Positions 1 to 6,820 of a stretch of DNA of 26,605 bases are shown piece after piece. The stretch is from Caribbeanibacter sp964518305 (lineage in GTDB: Bacteria; Gemmatimonadota; Gemmatimonadetes; Palauibacterales; Palauibacteraceae), in assembly GCA_964518305.1 (NCBI GenBank), contig CAZFDK010000036.1:1-26605 (forward strand). Direction: 5' to 3'. Each line of letters begins with the position of its first letter. Positions within the stretch are counted from its first letter, which is position 1. The position numbers were made by a program, and so were the translations under genes. The notes beneath the pieces were generated by a model that saw only the letters and a list, made by a program, of their open reading frames with translations, was not told the origin of the DNA and searched no databases.

Positions 1-1
1 G

Positions 2-1141
2 GCGGAGCTCTTCGCCCACCGCTTCGACAGCAAGGCCATCTCCGCCATCCTGGCGCTGATCTCCATCGTCGCCTTCCTTCCGTACCTGACCCTCCAGATG
101 TCCGGAGCCGGCTACGTGTTCAACGTCGTCACCGAGGGCCGAATCCCGGTGTGGGCGGGGGCGGCCATCGCCTACGGCGTGGTGCTGGTCTACGTCTTCC
201 GCAGCGGGGTCATGGGGGTCGGGTGGACCAACACCTTCCAGGGGATGTTCATGATGGCCCTCGCCTGGGGGCTCGGCCTCTACCTGCCGCACGAGCTCTA
301 CGGCGGCGTCACGCCCATGTTCGAGGCCATCGCCGCCGAGTTCCCGGAGATGCTCCGCGCCCCGGGGCTCGACGACGCCGGGCAACCCTGGACCTGGGGC
401 GGCTACTCCAGCTCGATCCTCATCTCCGTGCTGGGGTTCAGCCTGTGGCCGCACTACTTCATGAAGATCTACACCGCCCGGGACGTCCGGACGCTGAAGA
501 AGACGATCGTCGCCTACCCCACCTTCCAGATCTTCCTGGTGCCGATCCTCTTCATCGGCTTCTCGGGGGTGATGGCCTTCCCCGGCGTGGAGCCGGCGGA
601 CGCCATCCTGCCCACGGTGATCACCTCCATCGAGCTCCCGGCCTTCGTGGTGGGCCTCTTCTGCGCCGGCGCCCTGGCGGCGTCCATGTCCACCGGGGAC
701 GCCATCCTGCACGCCGGCGGCTCGATCCTGGTGCGGGACTTCTGGCAGGTGCTGGTCGACCCGGAGATGAGCGACCGGACGCAGCGCCGTACCATACAGA
801 TCCTCGTGGTGGTGCTGGGTGCGGTGGCGTACTACTTCGCGGTGATCTCCGACGTCTCCCTGGTCTACCTCCTGCTGCTGTCGTACGGCTTTATCGCCCA
901 GCTTTTCCCGCTCCTCCTGGCCACTTTCTTCTGGCCGAGGTCCACGCCGGCCGGAGCTCTGGCCGGGCTCCTGGTGGGGAGCGCGGTGGTGATCACCTGG
1001 AACCTGGTGCCCTGGCTCCAGTGGCAGGACATCCATCCCGGCGTGTGGGGTGTGGCGGCCAACACGGTGACCCTCGTGGCCGTCTCCCTGGTGACCGAGC
1101 CCATGGACGAGGACCACGTGGAGGAGTTCGTGGTCCGGTAG
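2..1141 (+). CDS. Sodium:solute symporter (SSS family), 3' part only
   Basis: This is the C-terminal 379 residues of an inner-membrane Na+-coupled transporter. The reading frame is already open at base 2, so the true start lies outside the window. The protein is a chain of hydrophobic segments separated by short polar loops. It contains the SSS-type small-residue stretch AASMSTGDA, in the region where family members bind sodium, and the C-terminal FWPRSTPAGALAGLLVG block common in monocarboxylate, proline and pantothenate-type SSS carriers. It ends in a short acidic cytoplasmic tail. The substrate cannot be read from the sequence. The gene is convergent with the M20 peptidase, with 14 bases between the two stop codons, so the pair need not be functionally linked. 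Family assignment is secure; the subfamily (MctP-like) is only a guess. Confidence 0.88.
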   Translation, partial: AELFAHRFDSKAISAILALISIVAFLPYLTLQMSGAGYVFNVVTEGRIPVWAGAAIAYGVVLVYVFRSGVMGVGWTNTFQGMFMMALAWGLGLYLPHELYGGVTPMFEAIAAEFPEMLRAPGLDDAGQPWTWGGYSSSILISVLGFSLWPHYFMKIYTARDVRTLKKTIVAYPTFQIFLVPILFIGFSGVMAFPGVEPADAILPTVITSIELPAFVVGLFCAGALAASMSTGDAILHAGGSILVRDFWQVLVDPEMSDRTQRRTIQILVVVLGAVAYYFAVISDVSLVYLLLLSYGFIAQLFPLLLATFFWPRSTPAGALAGLLVGSAVVITWNLVPWLQWQDIHPGVWGVAANTVTLVAVSLVTEPMDEDHVEEFVVR

Positions 1142-1155
1142 GGCCGTCGCGCCTC

Positions 1156-2394
1156 TCAGCCGTCGGGCACCGCCGCCTCCGGGTCCGCCCCTTCGGTCTC
1201 GGCCCTGTCCGTCGGGTCATCCATTGCGTCCGCGGCCGCTCCCCAACCCCGCGCCAGGGCCTCGTTCAGGGCCAGACCCCGTTCCAGCGCCTCCACGGCG
1301 ATGGACTCCTCCACGGTGTGCGCCAGGCTCTCCTCGCCCGGGCCGAGGCCGATCACCGTGGCGCCGGCCCGGGCGAAGTGCCCGCCGTCGGTGGCGAAGG
1401 TCCACAACCCCACCGGGGGCCTCTCACCCCCGAAGTGGGGCTCCAGCGTCTCGACGGCCGAACGCACCGCGGGGTGGTCGGCCGGGAGCAGGAAGGCCGG
1501 ATTGTCGGCCGGCATGGTCATCCGCATGCCCGTGTAGCTGAGCCGCTCGAAGCGCGGGATCGTGAGCTCCCCCCCGGTGCCGAGGACCAGGGATCGCTCC
1601 AGCAGCGGCTCCAGGCGCTCACGCACCGACTCGGCGCTCTGGCCGAGGACGGTGCGGCAGTCCAGGGTCAGCCGCGCCTCGCTCGGAATCACGTTCGTGC
1701 TCTCCTGATCGGTGCGGAGTCGCGTGGGCACCAGGGTGCTGGGCCCGAGGTCCGGGCTCACCGGATGGTCCATCGACTCCAGCTCGGTGAGGAACCGGCC
1801 GACGACCCGGAGTGGATTCGCCCCGCGCTCCGGGGCGCTGGCGTGAGCCGATCGCCCGCGGACCACGACCTGGAGCTCGACGCGGCCGCGGTGTCCGCGC
1901 CGGAGCTCGTTCTGGCTGGGCTCGCCGACGACCACCAGCCCGAGATCGCGCTCGGCGGCCAGGTGCCGGGCGCCGAGACCGCCCACCTCCTCCTGTACGG
2001 TGGCCGTGACCTGGACGTCCCCCGGCGGCCGGTCCCCGGCGGCCAGCCGCCCGACGCCATGGACCTGCGCGGCCAGCGGGCCCTTGATGTCGACGGCCCC
2101 GCGGCCCCAGATGCGTCCGTCGTGGACCTCACCCCCGAAGGCCGGGTGGGGCCAGGCCTCCGGATCGCCGGCGTCCACGTGGTCCAGGTGCGTGTTGAAC
2201 GTCACGGTGGGCGCCTCGCCACGGCCGGACACGAGGCCGATGACATTTCCGGCGTCGTCCTTCCGAACCTCGTCGTAGCCCAGCCCCTCCATCTCCTCCC
2301 GCACCAGCCCGGCCACCTCTTCCTCCTCGCCGGGCGGGCTCTCGGTCTGGATGAGCTCCTGCAGGAACTCGACACATCGGCCTCGATCCTTCAT
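1156..2394 (-). CDS. M20 family metallopeptidase (ArgE/DapE/CPG2/YgeY-like)
   Basis: This is a 412-residue, probably cytoplasmic, dinuclear zinc hydrolase that cuts an amide or peptide bond in a small substrate. No signal peptide is visible. The M20 metal and catalytic residues are all recognisable: HLDHVD (H69, catalytic D71), GRGAVDIKG (bridging D102), QEEVGG (catalytic E135 and metal ligand E136), GEPS (E158) and a final AHTVEES (H359). RSAHAS (H184) matches the histidine of the lid/dimerisation domain, which occupies roughly residues 170-290. The layout resembles YgeY-type and ArgE/DapE-type members, but substrate specificity within M20 is notoriously hard to predict. The last 25 residues are an acidic, Ala-rich tail beyond the normal family end. 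The gene is divergent from the outer-membrane protein at 2513, with about 118 bp between the two starts. Confidence 0.9.
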   Translation of the reverse strand: MKDRGRCVEFLQELIQTESPPGEEEEVAGLVREEMEGLGYDEVRKDDAGNVIGLVSGRGEAPTVTFNTHLDHVDAGDPEAWPHPAFGGEVHDGRIWGRGAVDIKGPLAAQVHGVGRLAAGDRPPGDVQVTATVQEEVGGLGARHLAAERDLGLVVVGEPSQNELRRGHRGRVELQVVVRGRSAHASAPERGANPLRVVGRFLTELESMDHPVSPDLGPSTLVPTRLRTDQESTNVIPSEARLTLDCRTVLGQSAESVRERLEPLLERSLVLGTGGELTIPRFERLSYTGMRMTMPADNPAFLLPADHPAVRSAVETLEPHFGGERPPVGLWTFATDGGHFARAGATVIGLGPGEESLAHTVEESIAVEALERGLALNEALARGWGAAADAMDDPTDRAETEGADPEAAVPDG

Positions 2395-2512
2395 CCTCGT
2401 CCTCCATCAGCTGGCCATCGAGTGGTGCGGTCCGGGTCAGGCCGGATGGCGGGCGGCGCGTTTCCGGAACCGTACCGTGTTGCTGGCGTCACAGGCGACT
2501 CGCGAGGACCGC

Positions 2513-3205
2513 GTGATCGACGATCCAATGTACCGGGAAACCGACTCGTTGTCGGGAATCGACTGGCAGAGCCCCGGCCGCCACGTACCGGCGCTGGCTG
2601 CCGGGGCGCTCCTGCTGGCCGCCTGGACCGCTCCTCCCGAGGCCGCCGCCCAGCCCGCTCCGGGCGAGATCGGCGTCGAGGCAGCCGCCCTCGGGGCCAC
2701 CCTCGGCGGCTCCGACTTCGACAATGTCGGCCTCGGCTACGGCGGGGAGGCCGGACTCCGTTACGGGATCACTCCGCGGCTGTCGCTGGGCCTGACGGGG
2801 CACGGGAGCTGGCACGAGGCCAGCAGCCTCGACGGCTCCCTCCGGCTCCTCGGTGCGTTCCTCGAGCCGAGGTACGCCTTCGGGAATCGCGACGCCGGGA
2901 TCCGGCCCTTCGTCGGACTCCGGATGGGCGTGGCCCGCTGGAGCGCAGGCCGATCCGCCGACTCCCTCTCGGCCGATGTCCGGGCCGACGGCCTTCAGGC
3001 CGGAGGTGCGGCCGGAGTGTCATGCTCGATCTCCGGCTCCGTCTCGCTGGAGGCGGCTGCCGTCGCCAGCTTCCTCTCCTTCGGCGACGCCCGCGTGGAC
3101 GCCACGCTGGGAGACAGCGACTTCGCGCCCTTCGTGCCCGGCGGCTCCTCCACGCGCGGGGCGCTCGTGGGGCTGCGTACGCTCATCCGCCTCCGAGTGC
3201 CGTAA
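2513..3205 (+). CDS. Predicted small outer-membrane beta-barrel protein
   Basis: This 230-residue exported protein has no recognised family. A hydrophobic segment ending in PPEAAAQ (around residues 28-47) looks like a signal peptide. The rest is made of short alternating hydrophobic/polar stretches with Gly and aromatic residues (GLGYGGEAGLRYGI, LRLLGAFLEPRYAFG, GIRPFVGLRMGVARW), as in 8-stranded OMP/porin-like barrels. I chose the GTG at 2513 because GAGGA lies four bases upstream of it. The in-frame ATG at 2528 gives a shorter leader but has no ribosome binding site near it, and the frame is also open up to an ATG at 2351. The next gene begins about 31 bases after the stop, so the two are probably co-transcribed. 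The barrel assignment is an inference from pattern only. Confidence 0.6.
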   Translation: MIDDPMYRETDSLSGIDWQSPGRHVPALAAGALLLAAWTAPPEAAAQPAPGEIGVEAAALGATLGGSDFDNVGLGYGGEAGLRYGITPRLSLGLTGHGSWHEASSLDGSLRLLGAFLEPRYAFGNRDAGIRPFVGLRMGVARWSAGRSADSLSADVRADGLQAGGAAGVSCSISGSVSLEAAAVASFLSFGDARVDATLGDSDFAPFVPGGSSTRGALVGLRTLIRLRVP

Positions 3206-3236
3206 CCAGATGTCGAACCACACGGGGACCGCGACC

Positions 3237-5345
3237 ATGCATCGACAGCGTGGATCAGCCGTGCTGCTGGCAGCCGTGCTCCTGGGGGTCTCCCTGACGG
3301 CCTGCACCGAGGACGCCGGGCCCACCGGCCCGATCCCCGGCCTTCGTCCCACGGTGCTCGGCGTGGAGCCGGACGTGGTGGAGGCCGGCGGCAGCGCCAC
3401 GATCCGGGGCCTCAACTTCCCCTCCTCCGCCTCGGCCGTGGACGTGGAGTTCGCCGGCCGCGCGGCGACGGTGGCGTCGGCCTCGGAGACCTCCCTGGCC
3501 GTGGACGTGCCCGCTCCCTCGACGATGCCCTGCCGACCCACCCGTCGGGTCGGCGTGCGGGTCAGCGCTGCGGGCCGGGGCGACACCGCCGGACACCGCC
3601 TATCGGTGGCGCCGACGATCTCTCTCGGGTCCGGCGAGTCGCGCGCCTTCGTGTCTCCCGAAGCCCGCATCGAATGCCGCGAGTTCCCCGCCGTCGACGG
3701 CGAGTACCTGGTGAGCGTCTTCAACACGTCCCGGTCGCCCTCCGCGCGGATCGGATTCGAAGTCCACGGCAGCACCGGTGCCGGACGGCCCGACAGCACC
3801 ACGGCCGCCACGGGCTCGGCCTCGCTGGCCGGCGGATCCGGCGCCGAGCCGGACGCCGCCCGGATGCCGGCCACCCTCCGCGAGCAGATTCGGTCGGACC
3901 GCGGACACCGGCGTATCGTCGAGTCGAACCGGCGCCTGCTCGAGCGCGTCCGCCGCTCGCCCGGCGGCGTGGATCTCGGCGGCGAGACGGACCCGGACGG
4001 CGGCGCCCGGGCCGCGGTACGCAGCGACCCCGGTGCCAGCGCGCAGCAGGCCCCGCCCCAGGTGGGCGAGCACGTGGACTTCCGGGTGCCGGACCTGAAC
4101 AGCACCGGAAGCATCTGCGAGAACTACGTCACGGTCACCGGCCGGGTGGCCCACGTCACCGAGCACGCCGTGCTGGTCTCGGACACGGCGAACCCCATCG
4201 ACGGAGAGTACGACGATCGGCTCCGGGAGATGGGGGACGAGTTCGAGCACCGCATGTGGGCGGTGATCACGGACAATTTCGGCAATCCGCTCCGGATGGA
4301 CCCGCAGCTCAACGACGACGGCCGCATCTTCATGCTCTTCACCCCGGAGGTGAACGACTTCGGGAGCGCGCTGGCCTTCGTCTTCGCCGGCGACTTCTTC
4401 CCCCGGACCAGCAGCGACTCCGGCCAGCCCACCTGCGCCTCCAGCGACACGGCCGAGGTCTTCTACAGCCGTGCCCCAACCCGGGTGGCGACGGACGACT
4501 TCAGCAGCCTGGACGCCACGGCCCAGTGGCAGCGTGTGCTCCGCTCGACCCTGGTCCACGAGGTCAAGCACCTGGCCTCCAACGCAGAACGCATCTCCCG
4601 CGACCTGCCTCCCGAGACCACCTGGCTGGAGGAGAGCACGGCCCACGCGGCCGAGGAGCTCTACGCCCGGCGCGTCTTCGGCGTCTCGCAGGGCTCGAAC
4701 GCCACCTACGACCAGACGCTGTTCTGCGCCGTGAGGCCCACGCTGCCCGAGTGCGAGGGCACTCCCTTCGTGATGGTCAGCGAGTTCGTCTGGCTCGCGC
4801 AGTACATGCGGAGCACGGCGTCCCTCAGCGCAGTCGACGCCCGCGGTCCGGGCGCCATCTTCCGCGGCAGCGGCTGGTGGCTGCTCCGGTGGGCCATCGA
4901 TCACGCGCCGGTGTCCGAGTCGGACTTCCTGTCCGCCATGACGACATCGTCCCGGACGGGAATCGAGAACCTGGAGGCGCGGACTGGCCGCAGCTGGGCG
5001 GAGATGCTGGCGGACTGGACCCTCTCGCTGGCCGTGGACGACCGGAGCACGGAGGTGGCCAGGGAGGAGCTGACTGTCCCCAGCTGGGACGCGCGCGACA
5101 TCTTCCTGGGCTTGAACCGGGACTTCGGCTCCCAGGGAGGGCTCTTCTCCGAGCGGTATCCCCTGCTCGTCCGGAGCGAGGACTACGGTTCGTTCACCCG
5201 GTCGGTGGGCGGACTGCCGGGGGGCAGCGGCGTGATCTTTCGACTGACCGGGAGCCGCGACGCGACACAGCTGGTGGAGATCTCTCCCGCCGGCGGCGGC
5301 GCGCTGCCGCCGGAGCTTCGGATCGCGGTGGTACGGATGCCGTAG
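3237..5345 (+). CDS. IPT/TIG-domain lipoprotein with HExxH metalloprotease-like domain (M30 hyicolysin-like)
   Basis: This is a 702-residue predicted lipoprotein. The leader MHRQRGSAVLLAAVLLGVSL ends in a lipobox, LTAC, with lipid-bearing C23. Residues about 38-92 (PTVLGVEPDVVEAGGSATI and following) form an IPT/TIG-like immunoglobulin fold. A low-complexity linker follows. The second half holds HEVKH (H441, E442, H445), followed about 20 residues later by WLEES (E465/E466). This HExxH...E arrangement, with NDDGRIFMLFTPEVND upstream and a Trp-Leu-Glu-Glu segment, is reminiscent of peptidase family M30 (hyicolysin). I infer a surface or periplasmic zinc protease; no activity is proven. The ATG at 3237 is preferred over the ATG at 3210 because a GGGGA sits eight bases upstream and the leader then has normal length. 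It lies downstream of the barrel protein and is followed by a strong hairpin. Confidence 0.8.
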   Translation: MHRQRGSAVLLAAVLLGVSLTACTEDAGPTGPIPGLRPTVLGVEPDVVEAGGSATIRGLNFPSSASAVDVEFAGRAATVASASETSLAVDVPAPSTMPCRPTRRVGVRVSAAGRGDTAGHRLSVAPTISLGSGESRAFVSPEARIECREFPAVDGEYLVSVFNTSRSPSARIGFEVHGSTGAGRPDSTTAATGSASLAGGSGAEPDAARMPATLREQIRSDRGHRRIVESNRRLLERVRRSPGGVDLGGETDPDGGARAAVRSDPGASAQQAPPQVGEHVDFRVPDLNSTGSICENYVTVTGRVAHVTEHAVLVSDTANPIDGEYDDRLREMGDEFEHRMWAVITDNFGNPLRMDPQLNDDGRIFMLFTPEVNDFGSALAFVFAGDFFPRTSSDSGQPTCASSDTAEVFYSRAPTRVATDDFSSLDATAQWQRVLRSTLVHEVKHLASNAERISRDLPPETTWLEESTAHAAEELYARRVFGVSQGSNATYDQTLFCAVRPTLPECEGTPFVMVSEFVWLAQYMRSTASLSAVDARGPGAIFRGSGWWLLRWAIDHAPVSESDFLSAMTTSSRTGIENLEARTGRSWAEMLADWTLSLAVDDRSTEVAREELTVPSWDARDIFLGLNRDFGSQGGLFSERYPLLVRSEDYGSFTRSVGGLPGGSGVIFRLTGSRDATQLVEISPAGGGALPPELRIAVVRMP

Positions 5346-5347
5346 GG

Positions 5348-5377
5348 CCCGGACGGGCCTGGCCCGGCCCGTCCGGG
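5348..5377. terminator. 12-bp perfect GC hairpin between convergent genes
   Basis: The arms CCCGGACGGGCC (5348-5359) and GGCCCGTCCGGG (5366-5377) pair without mismatch around a 6-base loop. The hairpin begins two bases after the stop of the M30-like lipoprotein and precedes the stop of the opposing zinc-ribbon gene by 25 bases. There is no T-tract on either side, as is common for hairpin terminators in very GC-rich genomes. It is probably a bidirectional terminator or an mRNA 3' stabiliser. Confidence 0.6.
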
Positions 5378-5402
5378 AAACGGACCGTCGTGGTGCCGAG
5401 GG

Positions 5403-5654
5403 CTACTCGTCGCCGTCTCCCCCGCCAGCGCCGGCCTTCTCGCCCTCCCCGTCCTCGGCACAGCTGGAGCAGAGATAGCCGGGCTTCCCCTCCGACGTCC
5501 TCGTGGGGACCGGGAGACCCTCCGACGGGTCGATCTCGTCACCACAACGTGCGCAAACCATCTTGTCTCCGGAATTCGAGGCCTGTCGCTCTTCGTCCAC
5601 CCTGACCTCCGGGCTGGTCGAGGCCGTAGCTTGCTCGTCCGAGGTTCGTGGCAT
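5403..5654 (-). CDS. Small zinc-ribbon protein of unknown function
   Basis: This 83-residue protein has an acidic/polar N-terminus, a central CARC...CSSC arrangement (C34, C37, C62, C65) that should bind one zinc ion, and a Gly/Asp/Glu-rich tail. The spacing of the two CxxC pairs (24 residues between) resembles short zinc ribbons and DksA/TraR-type or FmdB-type fingers, but there is no match strong enough to name a family. The start at 5654 is supported by a GGAG four bases upstream of the ATG. A second in-frame ATG sits immediately before the first cysteine pair and would give a minimal ribbon of about 52 residues. A weak -35-like TTGTCA (5700-5695 on this strand) lies upstream. It is cytoplasmic by appearance; its role is unknown. 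Confidence 0.6.
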   Translation of the reverse strand: MPRTSDEQATASTSPEVRVDEERQASNSGDKMVCARCGDEIDPSEGLPVPTRTSEGKPGYLCSSCAEDGEGEKAGAGGGDGDE

Positions 5655-5880
5655 CCGTCTCCAGTGTGTCTAATGTCTCGCCTCGGCACCGGCATGACAA
5701 CGCAGGTTGGCGGAGAACGGGTACGGGGAGGCGGGAACGACGGAGGACCGGCCGCCCCCGGCCCGCGTCCCGACGGACATCGGCCGGCCTCCCACCGCTT
5801 GTCCCGGAAGCCGCCTTCCTTTCGCTTGTCGGGATGCACACCTCGCTGACACGGCCCGGTCCACGAACCCGAGCGCCTCC

Positions 5881-6627
5881 ATGAGCGACGAACCTCCCGA
5901 CGAGCCTCGGCTCCCGCCGCTCGGCACCGACGGCGAGGACGTCCACGACGCCATCGAGTCCGCCCTCCGGGACCTGTGGAAGGTGGTGGACGACCTCGCC
6001 ACGGTGCCGGCCCCCACCGAGTACTACCGCGTCACCATCTTCGGCTCCTCCCGGATGAGCCGCGGCGACGAGCTCTACGCCGACGTCCGCTCCCTCGCCG
6101 AGGAGCTCTCCCGCCAGGGCTGCGACATCGTCACCGGCGGCGGCCCGGGACTCATGGAGGCCGCGAACGAAGGAGAAGAGCGGGGCGACGTCGAGGACCG
6201 GACGCGCTCCTTCGGACTCAACGTCGAGCTTCCCCACGAGCAGGGAACCAACCCGTTCGTGGAGGAAGCCTACACACACCGCTCCTTCTTCACTCGTCTC
6301 CATCACTTCGTCCGGCTCTCCGCCGCCTTCGTCGTGGTTCCCGGGGGCATCGGCACGACGCTGGAGGCCATGATGGTCTGGCAGCTGTGCCAGGTCCGCC
6401 ACATCCACGACCGCCCGCTGATCTTCGTCGGAGAGATGTGGCAGGAGCTCGTGGCCTGGGCACGGCGCCACATGGTGGAGGACGGCGCGGCGTCCCACGG
6501 CCAGCTCGCCGACGACGCCGACCTCCGGATCCCCCGATGCGTGGAGGACGTGGAGGACGCCGTCGAGGTGATCCAGGAGGACCTGGAAGAGTGGAAGTCC
6601 CGGCGGCAGTCCTCGACCGAAGAATAG
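5881..6627 (+). CDS. LOG-family protein (lysine decarboxylase-like Rossmann fold, nucleotide phosphoribohydrolase type)
   Basis: This is a 248-residue cytoplasmic protein. The family fold binds a nucleoside monophosphate, and characterised LOG enzymes split N6-modified AMP, as in cytokinin activation, or other NMPs into base and ribose 5-phosphate. The two signature loops are present: GGGPGLMEAAN (residues 86-96) and PGGIGTTLEAM (154-164). The second differs from the textbook PGGxGTxEE by one inserted residue and an Ala in place of the second Glu, so it belongs to a variant subgroup and its substrate is uncertain. An N-terminal acidic extension of about 45 residues precedes the Rossmann core. 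The frame is open further upstream, but the ATG at 5881 gives a normal family length. It stands alone, divergent from the zinc-ribbon gene. Confidence 0.85.
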   Translation: MSDEPPDEPRLPPLGTDGEDVHDAIESALRDLWKVVDDLATVPAPTEYYRVTIFGSSRMSRGDELYADVRSLAEELSRQGCDIVTGGGPGLMEAANEGEERGDVEDRTRSFGLNVELPHEQGTNPFVEEAYTHRSFFTRLHHFVRLSAAFVVVPGGIGTTLEAMMVWQLCQVRHIHDRPLIFVGEMWQELVAWARRHMVEDGAASHGQLADDADLRIPRCVEDVEDAVEVIQEDLEEWKSRRQSSTEE

Positions 6628-6643
6628 CCCCTCAGCACGGGGC
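6627..6643 (+). terminator. Weak hairpin at the end of the LOG-family gene
   Basis: GCCCC (6627-6631, starting on the last base of the stop codon) can pair with GGGGC (6639-6643) around a 7-base loop. The stem is short and there is no T-tract, so it is only a possible terminator. Confidence 0.25.
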
Positions 6644-6810
6644 GGAAACCGGCTTCGATGTTGAAGACACCGGACCTGTCGCCTAGCTTGTCTGCGCTTC
6701 GCGCGGTGTGTACGCGATCTTCGGTCCGCGCTCGTGTTCAGACTCGTCAAGGTTGCCCGCGGCCCCGCCCTCGCAGGATACCCGCGGTTTCCTACCCTGC
6801 CGGAACAGCA

Positions 6811-6815
6811 AGGAG
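6811..6815 (+). promoter_or_regulatory. Ribosome binding site that fixes the start of the Asp-box repeat protein
   Basis: AGGAG lies five bases before the ATG at 6821. The reading frame is open farther upstream (an ATG at 6734), but only the 6821 start has a ribosome binding site and begins with a signal peptide. Confidence 0.65.
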
Positions 6816-6820
6816 CTCCC

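Noticed and set aside
1156..2394. Assigning the M20 peptidase to the peptidoglycan pathway, for example as a muropeptide dipeptidase.
   Set aside because: It is 16 kb from the NamZ/NagZ locus and convergent with an unrelated symporter. M20 specificity cannot be read from the sequence.
151..3297. Very long plus-strand frame (over 1000 codons) running through the symporter, the M20 gene and the barrel gene.
   Set aside because: It is Arg/Gly/Pro-rich nonsense overlapping three recognisable genes, a GC-driven artefact.
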